From Nonomuraea sp. NEAU-A123 (GTDB lineage Bacteria; Actinomycetota; Actinomycetes; Streptosporangiales; Streptosporangiaceae): 64,000 bases of DNA. The notes beneath the pieces are model-generated. The model saw nothing but the letters and a program-made list of their open reading frames with translations. It made no database searches and was not told the origin of the DNA. The stretch's first letter is position 1; each line of letters opens with the position of its first letter. Positions 63,874-64,000 of this stretch are shown piece by piece. Location: NCBI RefSeq assembly GCF_018603905.1, contig NZ_JAHFZZ010000022.1, positions 109,785-173,784 on the forward strand. The letters run 5' to 3'. The translations under genes were made by a program, and so were the position numbers.

Positions 63874-64000
63874 GGCTCTTCGAAGTTAAGCGGGGTTGAG
63901 GTGTCCGCGGCCTTTTCGGGTGGTGGCGCATCGGGTGCGTAGTCGCTGGTTTCCTGGGTTGCGGAAGCCGTAGGCGTCGCGGGCGGTGGTCTTGATGACG
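63874..64000 (-). mobile_element. ISL3-family element, 3' end only (continues beyond window)
   Basis: From the window edge the minus strand encodes IKTTARDAYGFRNPGNQRLR and TRCATTRKGRGHLNPA, then TAA at 63886: the conserved end of ISL3 transposases. The element end GGCTCTTCGAAG follows at 63874. The 8 bases next to it (63866-63873) are the expected target-duplication site. Confidence 0.75.

Larger units (their letters stand above)
37520..64000. mobile_element. Integrative conjugative-type element in tRNA-Leu (right end beyond window)
   Basis: The element is bounded on the left by the tRNA-Leu 3' end, with a serine integrase next to it. It carries a full set of type IV secretion-like genes (pilin, TrbL, PrgI, VirB4, coupling ATPase, muramidase), a replication-relaxation protein, an orphan methyltransferase, cargo with lower GC, insertion-sequence debris and a DUF932/DUF4192 operon. 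I did not recognise a second copy of the tRNA-Leu 3' end, so the other boundary is probably beyond 64000. Confidence 0.75.

Noticed and set aside
37606..64000. Second copy of the tRNA-Leu 3' end marking the other element boundary
   Set aside because: I saw no matching T-arm and acceptor sequence by eye; a short core could have been missed, so a direct search for GTTCAAGTCCCC is needed.

Overview
The window looks like chromosome of a high-GC mycelial actinobacterium, most likely of the Streptosporangiales (Nonomuraea/Actinomadura-like). The evidence is the gene content: an eight-domain chaplin, which belongs to aerial-hypha formers; the housekeeping block MFS-tmk / holB / PSP1 (ricT) / alpha-beta hydrolase / tRNA-Thr; and topA beside a DUF5703 gene. 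Family names are judged from recognisable motifs; no database search was possible.

Layout. 1-2.2 kb: a three-gene ABC-2 exporter, with the ATPase cut by the window edge. 2.2-6.0 kb: a sugar-phosphate operon (DeoR repressor, ribokinase-fold kinase, LacD-type aldolase, mannose-6-phosphate isomerase) that looks partly eroded, because only the tail of an ABC permease survives and the kinase seems internally deleted. 6.0-11.2 kb: a PepSY lipoprotein, a methyltransferase, a DUF3885 protein, a HEAT-repeat protein and a methyltransferase remnant. 11.2-13.4 kb: a TetR/flavin-monooxygenase pair with a clear palindromic operator. 13.9-19.6 kb: a tightly coupled cluster of glycosyltransferase, Rieske dioxygenase alpha and beta subunits, MFS exporter, carboxymuconolactone-decarboxylase-like protein and a Cys-rich unknown, facing an FMN-reductase-like flavoprotein. 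20.0-37.4 kb: core chromosome, with tRNA-Thr, hydrolase, ricT, an ECF sigma factor paired with a tandem FtsX-ectodomain protein, holB, MFS-tmk fusion, XRE regulator, metallophosphoesterase, topA, DUF5703, chaplin, a membrane protein and an M20 peptidase.

37.5 kb to the window end: an integrative conjugative-type element inserted at the 3' end of tRNA-Leu(GAG). A large serine recombinase reads antisense through the tRNA; beside it lie a small coupled ORF and an orphan DNA methyltransferase. Divergent from these is a transfer operon, nearly every junction overlapping by 4 bases: a sigma-like/pilin fusion, TrbL-like protein, PrgI-like protein, VirB4 ATPase, a coupling-protein-like ATPase split by a frameshift, a replication-relaxation protein and a two-domain muramidase/NlpC protein. 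It ends at a strong terminator. Then comes lower-GC cargo: two secreted trypsin-like proteases and two lipoproteins, among insertion-sequence debris (IS5, IS630, IS110 types) and a GNAT pseudogene. The last 4 kb is a leftward operon of DUF932, DUF4192 and small unknown genes. Its intergenic gaps each carry a perfect hairpin just upstream of the ribosome-binding site. An ISL3-type element cuts the last gene at the window edge. I did not find the element's second attachment site.
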